Shown here piece by piece: positions 50,930 to 61,623 of a stretch of 64,000 bases of DNA. The notes beneath the pieces were generated by a model. That model had not been told where the DNA came from. It made no database searches and saw only the letters and a program-made list of their open reading frames with translations. The position numbers and the translations under genes are program-made. The DNA lies in NCBI RefSeq assembly GCF_017798205.1, contig NZ_CP060010.1, forward strand, positions 1,736,001 through 1,800,000. Direction: 5' to 3'. The DNA is from Cognatishimia activa. GTDB taxonomy: Bacteria; Pseudomonadota; Alphaproteobacteria; Rhodobacterales; Rhodobacteraceae. Numbering within the stretch: the first letter of the stretch is position 1; the number at the start of each line of letters is the position of its first letter.

Positions 50930-51553
50930 TTATCCGCGCGGGGGACGTGCCTTGTAGACAGGCAGCCGCCAGCCAAATTGCAGAGACCCTGCACGCAAAC
51001 ACCACGTCACCGTGGCGCAGATCGCAAGGGTACCAAACCCTTGCATGCCAAGGGCCGTCGCGCCGACGGCACTCAGGGCACCCACGAAAGCTGCCGTCAC
51101 GTAGATCTCGCCCTGTTTCAGAACCAGCGGCACCTCGTTGCAAACCACATCGCGCATGAGGCCGCCCATCGTGCCCGTCATGATCCCCATCAAGACCACG
51201 ATGACCGCGCTATGCCCCAGATCCAGAGCGACACCGGTGCCCGCGGCGACTGCGACGGCGAGCGCAATAGAGTCGAGCCAAAGCAAAACGCGGTACCGGC
51301 TTTCAAAGAGATGTGCTGAGAAGAAGACCAGCAGCGCCGCCGCGACCGCGACCAAAATATAGCTCGGCTGCCCCACCCAAAAGACCGGGTCGCGTCCGAG
51401 CATGAGGTCGCGCAATGTGCCGCCTCCGACCGCCGTGAGGCAGGCGACAAAGGCAAATCCAACGGGGTCAAGCTGCGCTCGGCTGGCGACCAAGGCCCCT
51501 GTCAGTGCAAAGACAAAGACCGAAGCGAAATCGAGGAACACCAGCGCGGTCAT
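50930..51553 (-). CDS. TRIC-type cation channel family protein (UPF0126)
   Basis: A 207-residue inner-membrane protein with about seven hydrophobic segments arranged as two repeats of the UPF0126/YadS type, related to trimeric intracellular cation channels. Landmarks: [34 protein letters not shown] ([17 protein letters not shown]) and [23 protein letters not shown] ([13 protein letters not shown]). Each repeat has the GG...RD signature. Overlaps the rnhA gene by 4 bases. Confidence 0.93.
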   Translation of the reverse strand: MTALVFLDFASVFVFALTGALVASRAQLDPVGFAFVACLTAVGGGTLRDLMLGRDPVFWVGQPSYILVAVAAALLVFFSAHLFESRYRVLLWLDSIALAVAVAAGTGVALDLGHSAVIVVLMGIMTGTMGGLMRDVVCNEVPLVLKQGEIYVTAAFVGALSAVGATALGMQGFGTLAICATVTWCLRAGSLQFGWRLPVYKARPPRG

Positions 51554-52014
51554 GAGTCTTTCTTGGGCTTAAACGGAGCCATACCCGCCCTCGCCAGCTC
51601 GTCGGCTTTTTCGTTTTCGGGATGGCCTGCGTGCCCTTTGACCCACTCCCATGTCACGGAATGGCGAGCCTGAGCGGCGTCAAGTCTTTGCCAAAGCTCG
51701 GCATTTTTCACGGGCTTCTTGTTAGACGTCCGCCAGCCATTGCGTTTCCAACCGTGGATCCAGCCGGTCACACCGTTTTTCACATAAGCGCTGTCGGTGA
51801 CCACTGTGACTTGGCTCGCGCGCTCCAGCGTCTCAAGCGCCATGATCGCGGCCATGAGTTCCATCTGATTATTGGTGGTTTCAGCCGCGCCGCCCGAAAG
51901 CTCGCGTTCTTTGAGAACCTCGTCGCCCTTCATGGCACGCAACAAAACGCCCCAGCCTCCGGGGCCGGGATTTCCGGAACAGGCGCCATCGGTATATGCA
52001 AAGAGGTCAGTCAT
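51550..52014 (-). CDS. rnhA: Ribonuclease HI
   Basis: A 154-residue nuclease that removes RNA from RNA-DNA hybrids. The four carboxylates are visible: [42 protein letters not shown] and [11 protein letters not shown]. Basic protrusion [15 protein letters not shown] for hybrid binding. Upstream of the TRIC gene with a 4-base overlap and 48 bases after the methyltransferase gene. Confidence 0.97.
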   Translation of the reverse strand: MTDLFAYTDGACSGNPGPGGWGVLLRAMKGDEVLKERELSGGAAETTNNQMELMAAIMALETLERASQVTVVTDSAYVKNGVTGWIHGWKRNGWRTSNKKPVKNAELWQRLDAAQARHSVTWEWVKGHAGHPENEKADELARAGMAPFKPKKDS

Positions 52015-52062
52015 AGGGTGGCGATAGCCAATCCGGGCGGGGGGCGTCCAGTGGAAAGTGCC

Positions 52063-52656
52063 TCAAAGCCCGCGCTGGGCGGTGATCAAGACAAAGGGAT
52101 GCACTTCGCCAGACAGGCCCGCGCCTTGGCCGACGGTCCAGTCTTTCACTGTGAACCCGCGTGTCGCTAGATGGTCGCGCAGTTCATCCTCGTGAAAATA
52201 GGAATAAAACCGGCCAATCGAGTCGCGCTTTTCCCCTTCGCCGAGCTTTAGGCCAAGATAGAGGTGACCTTCGGGTTTCAGGGCCGTGTGGATCGCGTCC
52301 AGATGTCTTGGGAAGTCCGAGCGAGGCGCGTGCAAGAGGCTAAAGGACGCCCAGATCGCGTCGTATGCCGCCACTTCGGTGAGGTCGTCAAACAGGCCGA
52401 CCCGCGCATTGACACCACGCGCGCGGGCGGCGTCTACGAATTCCTGCGTTGCGTCAATGGCTGAGACCTGAAAGCCAGCCCCCAGCATCTGTTCAGAGTG
52501 ATGCCCGGGACCGCAGCCGAAATCCAGAATATGCGCGCCGGGGGAAAGATGCGTGAGGAAGCGGCTGAGGGCCGTGCTTTCTTCCTCGGTCATGGCGACC
52601 TTTTGATACGCGTCCACCTGTTTGGAATAGGTTTCAATGGTTTCGCGGTCGGCCAT
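52063..52656 (-). CDS. Class I SAM-dependent methyltransferase
   Basis: A 197-residue methyltransferase. The SAM-binding motif I is HILDFGCGPGHHSEQML; motif II region VSAIDATQEFV. Acceptor unknown. ATG at 52656 behind AAGGAACACAAC; a frame up to 52683 overlaps ispH and is unlikely. It follows ispH by 10 bases. Confidence 0.92.
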   Translation of the reverse strand: MADRETIETYSKQVDAYQKVAMTEEESTALSRFLTHLSPGAHILDFGCGPGHHSEQMLGAGFQVSAIDATQEFVDAARARGVNARVGLFDDLTEVAAYDAIWASFSLLHAPRSDFPRHLDAIHTALKPEGHLYLGLKLGEGEKRDSIGRFYSYFHEDELRDHLATRGFTVKDWTVGQGAGLSGEVHPFVLITAQRGL

Positions 52657-52666
52657 GTTGTGTTCC

Positions 52667-53626
52667 TTATCCGGGGATTTCAACGTCTCTGAGAACGCGG
52701 GGGACTTTGAAATTCACGCGTTCGACGGCGGTTTCGACGACCTCCACCGCGACGTCATATTTGTCGCGGAAGGCGTCAATGACCTCGTTGACCAGAACCT
52801 CCGGTGCTGATGCTCCAGCAGTGATGCCAAGCGAAGAGATCCCCTCCAGCGCGCGCCAGTCGATGTCTTTGGCGCGTTGCACCAGCTGTGAATAGTTGCA
52901 GCCTGCCTTGGTGCCGACCTCGACCAGACGCTTGGAATTGGACGAATTCGGAGCGCCCACCACCAGCATCGCGTCGCATTGTGCGGCCATGGCTTTCACG
53001 GCCATCTGGCGGTTGGTTGTGGCGTAGCAGATGTCCTCTTTGTGAGGGCCAACGATTGTTGGGAACCGTGCGTTCAAGGCCGCGACGATGTCGATTGTGT
53101 CGTCCACCGATAGGGTGGTTTGGGTCACAAACGCCAGCTTGCTTTCTTCGCGTACTTTCAGCGTTGCGACGTCTTCAACGGTCTCGACCAAAAGGACTTC
53201 GCCTTCGGGCAATTGTCCCATGGTTCCAATGGTTTCCGGGTGTCCGGCGTGGCCGATCATAATGATCTGAAGGCCCGCATCAGAGTGACGTTCTGCTTCG
53301 ATATGGACTTTGCTGACAAGCGGGCAGGTGGCGTCGACATAGATCATTTCGCGACGCTCTGCCTCGGCTGGAACGACTTTCGCCACCCCATGCGCCGAGA
53401 AGATCACCGGGCGGTCATCGGGGCAATCCGAGAGCTCTTCGACAAAGACAGCGCCTTTGTCACGCAGCCCATCTACGACGAATTTATTGTGCACGATCTC
53501 GTGGCGCACATAGACCGGCGCGCCCCATTTCTGCAGCGCCATCTCGACGATTTTGATCGCGCGATCCACGCCTGCACAGAACCCACGCGGCGCGGCCAGA
53601 TAGATTTGAAGATTGGGCTTGGACAT
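52667..53626 (-). CDS. ispH: 4-hydroxy-3-methylbut-2-enyl diphosphate reductase
   Basis: A 319-residue iron-sulfur enzyme, last step of the MEP isoprenoid pathway. The three cluster-binding cysteines lie in [23 protein letters not shown] and [10 protein letters not shown]; the catalytic E/N region ENQVT-like is QTTLSVDDT, and [15 protein letters not shown] binds the diphosphate. It starts the leftward group ispH, methyltransferase, rnhA, TRIC. Confidence 0.98.
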   Translation of the reverse strand: MSKPNLQIYLAAPRGFCAGVDRAIKIVEMALQKWGAPVYVRHEIVHNKFVVDGLRDKGAVFVEELSDCPDDRPVIFSAHGVAKVVPAEAERREMIYVDATCPLVSKVHIEAERHSDAGLQIIMIGHAGHPETIGTMGQLPEGEVLLVETVEDVATLKVREESKLAFVTQTTLSVDDTIDIVAALNARFPTIVGPHKEDICYATTNRQMAVKAMAAQCDAMLVVGAPNSSNSKRLVEVGTKAGCNYSQLVQRAKDIDWRALEGISSLGITAGASAPEVLVNEVIDAFRDKYDVAVEVVETAVERVNFKVPRVLRDVEIPG

Positions 53627-53716
53627 TACGACCTCAACTGACGTTCAAGACAGAGCTAGAGGCTCCCTTCACATTCGTAAAGGGGCCTCGTGCTGCTGAT
53701 GTAGTCAGAAGGGTGT

Positions 53717-53744
53717 TTGGATCAATGCGACATGAATGATCCAA
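53717..53744. other. Inverted repeat after the NYN gene
   Basis: TTGGATCA, 12 bases, TGATCCAA (perfect), 11 bases past the NYN gene stop codon and 90 bases upstream of ispH. Without a T run it is not a convincing terminator; it may be a site in the ispH promoter. Confidence 0.35.
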
Positions 53745-53754
53745 GGCGTTCCGG

Positions 53755-54333
53755 CTATTTCGCCGGAACGTAGTCGTCAGAGTTGGTTTCGCCCGGCATT
53801 GGGTCGCGTGGAGGGCGGCCAACCACGTCGCGCAGACCTTCCAGATCGATGAAATTGTCGGCCTGACGGCGCAATTCATCAGAGATCATCGGAGGGTTAG
53901 AGCGGATCGTAGAAACCACGGAAACGCGTACGCCCTGGCGTTGCAGGCATTCGACCAATGGGCGGAAATCACCGTCGCCCGAAAACAATACAATATGGTC
54001 TACATGCGGAGCGAGCTCCATTGCGTTGACCGCCAGTTCGATATCCATGTTCCCCTTCACCTTTCGGCGACCTTGGCTATCGACATATTCTTTGGCGGGT
54101 TTGGTGACCATGGTGAACCCGTTGTAGTGCAACCAGTCTACCAGTGGCCGGATCGGAGAGTATTCGTCGTTCTCGAGCAGAGCGGTATAGTAAAACGCTC
54201 GCAGGAGTTTCCCCCGACGCATGAACTCTTGCCGAAGCAGCTTGTAATCGATGTCAAATCCGAGCGATTTCGCAGCCGCGTACAGATTTGATCCATCGAT
54301 GAACAGCGCAAGCCGTTCGTCTTTGTAAAACAT
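53755..54333 (-). CDS. NYN-domain (LabA/DUF88) protein
   Basis: A 192-residue PIN-like predicted nuclease. The acidic residues of the NYN fold are in LALFIDGSNLYAAAK, VKGNMDIELAVNAME and VLFSGDGDFRPLVECLQ. Proteins of this kind act on RNA or in uncharacterised regulation (LabA is involved in cyanobacterial clock output). ATG at 54333 behind AAAGGACAT; an ATG at 54348 is less likely. Divergent from folK. Confidence 0.9.
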   Translation of the reverse strand: MFYKDERLALFIDGSNLYAAAKSLGFDIDYKLLRQEFMRRGKLLRAFYYTALLENDEYSPIRPLVDWLHYNGFTMVTKPAKEYVDSQGRRKVKGNMDIELAVNAMELAPHVDHIVLFSGDGDFRPLVECLQRQGVRVSVVSTIRSNPPMISDELRRQADNFIDLEGLRDVVGRPPRDPMPGETNSDDYVPAK

Positions 54334-54492
54334 CAAATGTCCTTTCATTAAAACCGCGCATGGCTGTGAGTGTGGTGAGTGTAGTGTTGCATGCGCAGCG
54401 CTTGTAATTTAATTTTGCAAGTGCCTTTCAAAGGTGACCAACCAATACTTGTGTATCTTAACCTATCACTATGGACAGGTGGTGAAAAAATA

Positions 54493-54978
54493 ATGAATGA
54501 AATCAGCATTTTGGCGCTGGGTGGAAATTCAAATTCTGATTTCGGATCGCCGGGAAAGACACTGGTACACGCTATAGGTGTGCTTCGAGCGCGCGGCTTA
54601 TCCATTGAAAAAACAAGCAAATTCTATGCGACGCCCGCTTTCCCCAAGGGAAGTGGCGCAGATTACGTAAATGCGGCGCTTTTGATCAATTCGAATCAAA
54701 ATCCGAGGGAATTGCTGTCTCTTTTGCATGAGGTTGAGGCAGATCTTGGACGCACCAGAGAGGCGCGTTGGGCAAGCCGGCCGATTGATATCGACCTGAT
54801 TGCGTACGGGCAAAGGTTGCTGCCGGATGCCGAAACGCATGCGAAATGGCGGGGGCTTTCACCTAAAGATCAGGCGACGCTTTGGCCCGATCAATTGATA
54901 CACCCTTTGGATCGCGATCGTCTTGGTCTTGCCTGCCGGCTAGCGACGCGTTCACGGACTGGGTCACCAACGCGTTAA
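54493..54978 (+). CDS. folK: HPPK (folate synthesis), C-terminus unusual
   Basis: A 161-residue 6-hydroxymethyl-7,8-dihydropterin pyrophosphokinase for folate synthesis. LALGGNSNSDFG, DLGRTREARWASRPIDIDLI and LIHP are the family blocks. After HPLDRDR the family normally continues RAFVLVPLADVAP; here the frame reads an atypical tail to TAA, while neighbouring frames read IVLVLPAG and then LPASDAFTDWV, so one or two frameshifts near 54905-54945 are likely. The gene may be altered or the tail may be a true variant. Confidence 0.85.
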   Translation: MNEISILALGGNSNSDFGSPGKTLVHAIGVLRARGLSIEKTSKFYATPAFPKGSGADYVNAALLINSNQNPRELLSLLHEVEADLGRTREARWASRPIDIDLIAYGQRLLPDAETHAKWRGLSPKDQATLWPDQLIHPLDRDRLGLACRLATRSRTGSPTR

Positions 54979-55098
54979 TGATGGAAAACCTGCCTGATCC
55001 GACCGAAAAAAGGAAAAGAGCTTTGAGCTGTGACTATTCCGCGAAGGAATGGCCCTAGATAGCGGGCTTCTAATCCCATTGACGAATGGAGTGCCCGC

Positions 55099-55455
55099 AT
55101 GGCCCGCGTGACAGTTGAAGACTGCGTTGACAAGGTTCCAAACCGTTTCGAGCTTGTGATGCTCGCTGCACATCGTGCACGCGAAGTCTCTGCAGGTGCC
55201 GAAATCACCGTGGACCGCGACAACGACAAAAACCCTGTCGTGTCCCTGCGCGAGATCGCTGAGGAAACTCAGACCGCGGACGAGCTGCGTGAGCGTCTGA
55301 TCGAAAGCAACCAGCACCAGATCGAAGTCGATGAGCCTGAAGAAGATCAAATGGCTCTGTTGATGGGTTCCGAGCCAGCGGACAAGCCAGCAGAAGACGA
55401 CCTTTCTGAGGAAAAACTGCTGCGCGCACTGATGGAAGCACAAGGCCAGGGCTAA
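55099..55455 (+). CDS. rpoZ: RNA polymerase omega subunit
   Basis: A 118-residue polymerase subunit: [32 protein letters not shown], shown by [12 protein letters not shown] and [10 protein letters not shown], and [13 protein letters not shown]. It has an acidic C-terminal extension. It is followed by rsh by 27 bases, a common pairing. Confidence 0.97.
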   Translation: MARVTVEDCVDKVPNRFELVMLAAHRAREVSAGAEITVDRDNDKNPVVSLREIAEETQTADELRERLIESNQHQIEVDEPEEDQMALLMGSEPADKPAEDDLSEEKLLRALMEAQGQG

Positions 55456-55481
55456 GCCCCTTGGGGAAATGAAGGCGCATT

Positions 55482-57623
55482 ATGATTCCGGCTGATGATC
55501 TGGTCGAACTGGTCCGCGCCTATAACCCTAAAACCAATGAAAAGCTGATCCGCGAGGCCTATGATTTTGGCCTTGCGATGCATGAAGGGCAGTTCCGCCA
55601 TTCCGGCGAGCCCTATTTTTCCCACCCCATCGAAGTCGCGGCAATCCTGACGGAACAGCAGTTGGATGATGCCACCATCATCACGGCGCTGTTGCATGAC
55701 ACGATTGAGGACACCAAAGCCTCTTATTCCGTCGTCACAGAAAAATTCGGCGAAGAAGTCGCGATGTTGGTGGATGGAGTCACAAAGCTGACCAACCTTC
55801 AGCTTAGCTCGACCGAGACCAAACAGGCCGAGAACTTCCGCAAGCTGTTTATGGCGATGTCCAAGGACCTGCGGGTGATCCTGGTCAAGCTCGCCGACCG
55901 TTTGCACAATATGCGCACGATCCGCGCGATGAAGCCGCATAAGCAGCAGCAAAAAGCGCGTGAAACCATGGATATCTATGCCCCGCTCGCGGGTCGCATG
56001 GGGATGCAGTGGATGCGCGAAGAGCTTGAGGACTTGTCCTTTAAGGTGCTTAACCCAGATGGCCGCGCCAGTATCATTCGCCGCTTTATCATGCTGCAGA
56101 AGGAAACCGGCGATGTGATCCAAAGGATCACCGGCGATATGATCGCAGAGTTTGAAAAGGCGGGCGTTGAGGCCGATGTCTTTGGTCGCGCCAAAAAGCC
56201 CTATTCGATCTGGCGCAAGATGCAGGAGAAGGAACAGAGCTTCTCGCGTCTTTCTGACATTTACGGCTTCCGGATCATTACCAAATCTGAAGAAGATTGT
56301 TACCGGGCCTTGGGCGCGATCCATCAGCGCTGGGCCGCTGTACCTGGGCGCTTTAAGGATTACATCAGCCAGCCGAAATCCAACGGCTATCGCTCGATCC
56401 ACACCACGGTGTCCGGGCGCAACGCGCGGCGGGTCGAGGTGCAGATCCGTACCCAGAAAATGCATGATGTGGCCGAAACCGGCGTTGCGGCGCATTGGTC
56501 TTATCGCGACGGTGTTCGGGGCGAGAACCCTTTTGCCGTCGACCCTGCGCGCTGGATCCGGTCCTTGACCGAACAGTTCAACACTGAAGAAGACCACGAC
56601 GAGTTCATGGAAGCTGTGAAGCTGGAAATGTACTCGGATCAGGTGTTCTGCTTTACGCCCAAGGGTGATGTGGTGAAACTGCCGCGCGGAGCGACCCCGA
56701 TTGATTTCGCCTATGCGATCCACACGCGGATCGGCAACGCTATTGTCGGCGCCAAAATCGACCACATGCGTGTGCCGCTTTGGACGCGGGTGAAGAACGG
56801 TCAGTCCATCGAGATCATCACCGCCGAGGGGCAAACGCCACAACCGACCTGGCTAGAGATTGCCACCACCGGTAAGGCGAAATCCGCGATCCGGCGGGCT
56901 CTGCGTGATCTGGACCAAGAACGCTTTGTGAAGCTGGGCTATGAACTCGCACGCTCTGCCTTTGAGAGGGTAGGGAAGAAAGCCACCGAGAAAGTGTTGG
57001 ATATGGCGGCCAAGCAGCTGTTTCAATCCAGCCGCGAGGTGCTTTTGGCGCATCTGGGCAGCGCGCAACTGAATGCCTATGAGGTCGTGCAAGCGGTCTA
57101 TCCAGAACTGACGCCAAGCGAAGGCGAAGAGGTTGCTGCATCCAAAGCGGTGATCGGTTTGACCGAGGGCCAAAGCTTTAATCGCGCGCCGTGCTGCGAG
57201 CCTTTGCCGGGTGAACGTATCGTGGGCATCACCTTCCGCGGAAAAGGTGTTGAGGTGCACTCGATCGACTGTGAACGCCTGATCGGTTTTGAGGATCAGC
57301 CGGAACGTTGGCTTGATCTGCATTGGGAGGTTGGCAAGCACCAAGCCATCCACGGTGCCACGTTGAAAATGACACTGTCCAATGACGCCGGCGTCCTGGG
57401 ACGAATTTGCACATTGATCGGCGAGCAGGGCGCGAATATTGCAGACCTTGAATTTACTGATCGCAAACCCGACTTCTATGCCCTTGAGGTTATTGTCGAG
57501 CTGAGAGATGCCGAGCACCTGCATACGCTCATGATGACTCTGCAAGCGGAATCAGACGTCGCGGCCATAGAACGAGTACGCGACCCAAACCGCGCAAGCC
57601 CACAGGCTGCGCCAAAGGAATAG
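55482..57623 (+). CDS. rsh: Bifunctional (p)ppGpp synthetase/hydrolase
   Basis: A 713-residue stringent-response enzyme. Domains in order: HD hydrolase (FSHPIEVAAIL, LLHDTIEDT), synthetase (RFKD and KSNGYRSIHTTV, the RxKD form of bifunctional enzymes), TGS (FTPKGDVVKLPRGATPIDFAY) and a C-terminal ACT domain (residues about 640-710). Downstream of rpoZ. Confidence 0.98.
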   Translation: MIPADDLVELVRAYNPKTNEKLIREAYDFGLAMHEGQFRHSGEPYFSHPIEVAAILTEQQLDDATIITALLHDTIEDTKASYSVVTEKFGEEVAMLVDGVTKLTNLQLSSTETKQAENFRKLFMAMSKDLRVILVKLADRLHNMRTIRAMKPHKQQQKARETMDIYAPLAGRMGMQWMREELEDLSFKVLNPDGRASIIRRFIMLQKETGDVIQRITGDMIAEFEKAGVEADVFGRAKKPYSIWRKMQEKEQSFSRLSDIYGFRIITKSEEDCYRALGAIHQRWAAVPGRFKDYISQPKSNGYRSIHTTVSGRNARRVEVQIRTQKMHDVAETGVAAHWSYRDGVRGENPFAVDPARWIRSLTEQFNTEEDHDEFMEAVKLEMYSDQVFCFTPKGDVVKLPRGATPIDFAYAIHTRIGNAIVGAKIDHMRVPLWTRVKNGQSIEIITAEGQTPQPTWLEIATTGKAKSAIRRALRDLDQERFVKLGYELARSAFERVGKKATEKVLDMAAKQLFQSSREVLLAHLGSAQLNAYEVVQAVYPELTPSEGEEVAASKAVIGLTEGQSFNRAPCCEPLPGERIVGITFRGKGVEVHSIDCERLIGFEDQPERWLDLHWEVGKHQAIHGATLKMTLSNDAGVLGRICTLIGEQGANIADLEFTDRKPDFYALEVIVELRDAEHLHTLMMTLQAESDVAAIERVRDPNRASPQAAPKE

Positions 57624-57632
57624 GACGGGCTC

Positions 57633-58301
57633 TTGGTCTTTAAGCGCCGAGACAGAAGATCGATCCTGCAAGCCGCGCTGGATTTTCTCTGGCCGCGCGG
57701 AGGCTGGACGCGTGCGTTCTATTACATTCGTCATCGTTTGCGGCGTCTTCCCGGATCTCCGGAACGGATCGCGCGTGGAGTTTGGGCCGGCGTTTTCGTG
57801 ACCTTCACGCCATTTTACGGGCTGCATTTCATCGTGGCGGCCTTGGTGTCGCGGCTTGTGCAAGGCAATCTTTTGGCGGCGTTGCTTTCGACGTTTTTCG
57901 GCAATCCTCTGACCTATATTCCGATTGGGGTCGTGTCTTTGCAGACCGGCCACTTCCTGCTTGGCACTGAGTTTGAACGCGGCTCCGAGCGCTCGTTGAT
58001 CAACAAGTTCACCGATGCCGGCGGCGATCTCATGCATAACTTCTGGGCGATCTTTTCGGATGCGCGCATGGATTGGCATGGGCTGCAGATTTTCTGGAGC
58101 GAGGTGTTTTACCCTTATCTGATCGGCGGCATTGTACCGGGCATCATTGTGGCGACGATTGCCTATTACCTATCGGTGCCGGTCATTCGGGCCTATCAGA
58201 AACGCCGCGCCAAAGGGATCCAGAAGAAATTTGAAGCCCTAAAGGAACGCGCGGCGAAGGTGAGTGCCCAAACAGAAGCAAGTGACACACCAGAGTCCTA
58301 A
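57633..58301 (+). CDS. DUF2062 family membrane protein
   Basis: A 222-residue inner-membrane protein. [23 protein letters not shown] and [18 protein letters not shown] are the family signature; there is a further C-terminal hydrophobic segment and a basic tail. Unknown function, sometimes near glycosyltransferases. Start is TTG at 57633 with AGGACGGGCTC in front, 9 bases after rsh. Confidence 0.88.
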   Translation: MVFKRRDRRSILQAALDFLWPRGGWTRAFYYIRHRLRRLPGSPERIARGVWAGVFVTFTPFYGLHFIVAALVSRLVQGNLLAALLSTFFGNPLTYIPIGVVSLQTGHFLLGTEFERGSERSLINKFTDAGGDLMHNFWAIFSDARMDWHGLQIFWSEVFYPYLIGGIVPGIIVATIAYYLSVPVIRAYQKRRAKGIQKKFEALKERAAKVSAQTEASDTPES

Positions 58302-58381
58302 CTGGACTTAAGAGAATCGCTGTTACCTCTCCAGAATCCGCCTTATTTTCCAATTCAGACATCGAATTCAGGAGTCTCGCC

Positions 58382-59122
58382 ATGCGCCTTGGAGTGAACA
58401 TCGATCACGTTGCCACCGTTCGCAACGCCCGCGGATCCGCCTATCCGGACCCGGTGCGCGCAGCGAAACTTGCCGAAAAAGCCGGCGCGGATGGCATCAC
58501 CGCCCACCTTCGCGAGGACCGGCGTCACATCATGGATGAAGACATCGACCGCCTGATGGCAGAGCTAGAGGTGCCGTTGAATTTCGAGATGGCGGCCACC
58601 GAAGAAATGCAAAAAATCGCGTTGCGTCACAAACCCCATGCGGTCTGCATCGTGCCAGAAAAACGCGAGGAGAAGACCACAGAGGGTGGCTTGGACGTGG
58701 TCGGTGACGACAACCGCTTGGCCGGTTTTGTGTCGCCATTGGTGGACGTCGGTTGCCGCGTCTCGATGTTCATCGACGCGGACGCGCGTCAGGTTGAGGC
58801 ATCCAAACGCATTGGGGCTGCCGTTGTTGAGCTCCATACGGGTGCGTATTGTGATTTGCACTATGAAGGTCGCTTTCAGGAACGCGACGCAGAGCTTAAG
58901 CGCCTGTCGGATATGGCGACCTATGCGCATTCTTTGGGTCTAGAGGTCCATGCCGGGCACGGGTTGACCTATGACACAGTGACCCCGATTGCGGCCTTGC
59001 CAGAGGTGATGGAGCTGAACATTGGCCATTTCCTGATGGGTGAAGCGATGTTTGTCGGCCTAGAGGCTTCCATTGCAGAAATGCGCCGCCTGATGGAGGC
59101 CGCGCGCACCGTCGACGCTTAA
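58382..59122 (+). CDS. pdxJ: Pyridoxine 5'-phosphate synthase
   Basis: A 246-residue TIM barrel that makes pyridoxine phosphate from 1-deoxyxylulose 5-phosphate and aminoacetone phosphate. Landmarks: [46 protein letters not shown] and [14 protein letters not shown] follows AGGAGTCTCGCC. Confidence 0.98.
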   Translation: MRLGVNIDHVATVRNARGSAYPDPVRAAKLAEKAGADGITAHLREDRRHIMDEDIDRLMAELEVPLNFEMAATEEMQKIALRHKPHAVCIVPEKREEKTTEGGLDVVGDDNRLAGFVSPLVDVGCRVSMFIDADARQVEASKRIGAAVVELHTGAYCDLHYEGRFQERDAELKRLSDMATYAHSLGLEVHAGHGLTYDTVTPIAALPEVMELNIGHFLMGEAMFVGLEASIAEMRRLMEAARTVDA

Positions 59123-59192
59123 TCTTGCGTTAGCCATCTTCTGGTGGTCTGTTTGGTCAAAGATTTATGGCGAACAGACAGGTTACAGAGCG

Positions 59193-59810
59193 ATGTTCAG
59201 TGCTGAGATTTTCTTGATTTTGATTGGCTGGGCCGTCGCGGGTGGAAGCCCGGGGCCTGCTACTCTGGCGGTCTCGGGTGCTGCCATGGGCGGTGGGCGC
59301 GCGGCTGGACTTGCGATGGCGGCGGGTGTGGTTGCTGGGTCGGCGAGCTGGGGTGTCGCTGCGGGATTGGGTATGAGCGCTTTGATGCTGGCAAATGCCT
59401 GGATCTTTGAAATCATCCGCTATCTTGGCGCGGGATACTTGCTGTATCTGGCGGTGAAATCTTTGAGGTCTGCGCTCAAAGGCGGCGGGCTTACGATGCA
59501 GACGGTCTCGGTTGAGCGCCTGTTTGTGAAAGGATTTCTCATTCACATCACAAATCCAAAGGCGATCCTGGCGTGGGGGGCCATCTATGCGATTGCCTTG
59601 CCCGCAGGGGCCGGGGCCGCACAAGTCTGGCAGCTTTTTGGGTTTTTGATTGTGACATCCATGTTCGTGTTTTTTGGGTATGGGATTTTATTTTCCAACC
59701 CAGCTATCGTTCGCGGCTATACTGCGGCGAAGCGTTGGTTTGATGGTATCTTCGCGGCACTATTTGGGGCGGCCAGCCTCAAGATCCTGACCGCGAGATT
59801 GGAGGTTTAG
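59193..59810 (+). CDS. LysE/RhtB family exporter
   Basis: A 205-residue inner-membrane amino-acid exporter with about six hydrophobic segments. Landmarks: GWAVAGGSPGPATLAVSGAAMGGGRAAGLAMAAG (SPGPATLAV) and RYLGAGYLLYLAVKSLRS, FLIHITNPKAILAWGAI. Directly followed by a secreted protein gene (no gap). Confidence 0.93.
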   Translation: MFSAEIFLILIGWAVAGGSPGPATLAVSGAAMGGGRAAGLAMAAGVVAGSASWGVAAGLGMSALMLANAWIFEIIRYLGAGYLLYLAVKSLRSALKGGGLTMQTVSVERLFVKGFLIHITNPKAILAWGAIYAIALPAGAGAAQVWQLFGFLIVTSMFVFFGYGILFSNPAIVRGYTAAKRWFDGIFAALFGAASLKILTARLEV

Positions 59811-60257
59811 ATGAAACATTGGATAATGGCTGCATTGGTGGCGTCGGCGGCATCGATGGCCAGTGCGCAAGAAGCCGTCGATTGCGATTGGCAAGCGCGC
59901 GCGGACGCGATTGTGGAACCTTGGGAGGACTTCTCTCGCACATTCGCCAACGGCAATGTGCGTCTGGCCCTGCTAGATATGGTGGAGCCTGCGGCTGCGG
60001 CCTTTCATATACTGATCATCTCTCCGCCCTATGACGAGCTTGGTGTGCGTCAGTGTAAAACCTTGGGCATGGGCGGTGGTGCGGGCTTTTCCGGCGTCAC
60101 CTTTGAGGCGTTGGATGCGGCCTATGATCCGTCTGTGGGGCTGATATTTGACCTGCCGGTGTCCACCTATGACGGCAGCAGCGGAGATTTCGTTACAGGA
60201 AACCTGCTGTTCACGTTGAATCAAGCGACAGGCCAGATTGACGCTTGGTTGGATTAG
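59811..60257 (+). CDS. Secreted hypothetical protein
   Basis: Unrecognised 148-residue protein with signal peptide MKHWIMAALVASAASMASAQ. The mature part has two cysteines (VDCDW, RQCKT), possibly paired. Its ATG follows the LysE stop codon directly. Confidence 0.75.
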   Translation: MKHWIMAALVASAASMASAQEAVDCDWQARADAIVEPWEDFSRTFANGNVRLALLDMVEPAAAAFHILIISPPYDELGVRQCKTLGMGGGAGFSGVTFEALDAAYDPSVGLIFDLPVSTYDGSSGDFVTGNLLFTLNQATGQIDAWLD

Positions 60258-60305
60258 TATATCTGGGCCAGAGCAAGCCCTAAGGGGCGGTAAGGAAATC
60301 ACTTT

Positions 60306-60728
60306 ATGATCCTAGGCATCGGCACTGATCTGGCCAATATCGAACGTATTCAGGGGACGCTGGACCGCTTTGGCGACCGCTTTAAAAACCGTGTTTTCAC
60401 CGAGCTTGAGCAGCGCAAAGCCGAGCGTCGCAAAGACGTGGCGGGCACCTACGCCAAACGCTGGGCCGCGAAAGAAGCATGCTCTAAGGCGCTGGGCACA
60501 GGCCTTGCGATGGGGATCGCCTGGAAAGACATGAGCGTCAGCAACCTGCGCACAGGTCAGCCGATCATGCATGTCACGGGCTGGGCTAAGGAGCGTTTGG
60601 ACAAGATGACGCCCGCGGGTCACGAGGCCACCATCCACGTCACCCTGACCGATGATCACCCCTGGGCGCAGGCCTTTGTGGTGATCGAAGCCTTGCCGAT
60701 CCGTAACGAACCTGCAACGCCGGGTTGA
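60306..60728 (+). CDS. acpS: Holo-[acyl-carrier-protein] synthase
   Basis: A 140-residue phosphopantetheinyl transferase that activates ACP. Magnesium-binding blocks: [12 protein letters not shown] and [30 protein letters not shown] precedes ATG. Start of the acpS-lepB-rnc-era group. Confidence 0.97.
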   Translation: MILGIGTDLANIERIQGTLDRFGDRFKNRVFTELEQRKAERRKDVAGTYAKRWAAKEACSKALGTGLAMGIAWKDMSVSNLRTGQPIMHVTGWAKERLDKMTPAGHEATIHVTLTDDHPWAQAFVVIEALPIRNEPATPG

Positions 60729-60783
60729 CAGTCCGCGCCGGGAACCGCATGTAAATCCGGACGAAATTCCCAAAGGGTGACCC

Positions 60784-61623
60784 ATGGCGACTGAGGCCGA
60801 GAAAAAGCCAAACGGCATTATCGAAACCATTAAAACGGTGGTTTACGCGCTGTTGATCGCCGGGATCTTCCGGTCTTTGTTCTTTCAGCCGTTCTGGATC
60901 CCGTCGGGGTCGATGAAAGACACGCTGCTGATCGGCGATTTCCTCTTCGTCAATAAAATGAGCTATGGCTATTCCTACGCCTCTTGCCCGTCGATCCGCA
61001 TTCCGCGCTTTGGCATCGACATTGATGCGCGCGACATCTGCGGGATCTTTGACGGCGACAACAAACGCCTCTTTGGCTCTGAACCAGAGCGCGGAGACTC
61101 CGTTGTTTTCCGTCACCCGGTGAATGGCACAGACTATATCAAACGTCTCGTCGGCCTGCCCGGTGACACAGTGCAAATGAAGAACGGCGTGTTGTTCATC
61201 AATGGCGCAGCCGTTGGCTTGAAGGCGGGCGGCGTGTTTGAAGAAACCTACGACGCGCAAGGTCCGCAAGGTCGCTTCCCTCGCTGTGAAAACGCACCTG
61301 TCGGCCAAGGCGGCACCTGTGAAAAGACCCGTCTGATCGAAACCCTACCGGGCGGTGTTGAGCATTCTGTTTTGAACATCGACAATTCCGGCACGGACAA
61401 CACCGGCATCTATAATGTGCCTGAAGGCCACTATTTCTTCATGGGTGACAACCGCGATAACTCCACGGATAGCCGCGTGCCTCAACAGCTGGGTGGCGTT
61501 GGCTTTGTGCCGTTTGAAAACCTGATTGGTCGCGCGGACCGGATTGTGTTCTCTTCTGCCGGACGCAGCCTCTTTGCCTTCTGGACGTGGCGCGGCGACC
61601 GTTTCTTTAAGGCGATCGAGTGA
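60784..61623 (+). CDS. lepB: Signal peptidase I
   Basis: A 279-residue inner-membrane serine protease that removes signal peptides. One N-terminal membrane helix ([19 protein letters not shown]), Ser in [14 protein letters not shown], Lys in [11 protein letters not shown] and [11 protein letters not shown]. Ends overlapping rnc by 4 bases. Confidence 0.97.
   Translation: MATEAEKKPNGIIETIKTVVYALLIAGIFRSLFFQPFWIPSGSMKDTLLIGDFLFVNKMSYGYSYASCPSIRIPRFGIDIDARDICGIFDGDNKRLFGSEPERGDSVVFRHPVNGTDYIKRLVGLPGDTVQMKNGVLFINGAAVGLKAGGVFEETYDAQGPQGRFPRCENAPVGQGGTCEKTRLIETLPGGVEHSVLNIDNSGTDNTGIYNVPEGHYFFMGDNRDNSTDSRVPQQLGGVGFVPFENLIGRADRIVFSSAGRSLFAFWTWRGDRFFKAIE

Noticed and set aside
55452-56843. Long open frame (463 codons) on the minus strand opposite rsh
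   Set aside because: It is the mirror of a well-conserved coding gene with GC-rich third positions; the translation has no recognisable domain and no ribosome site.
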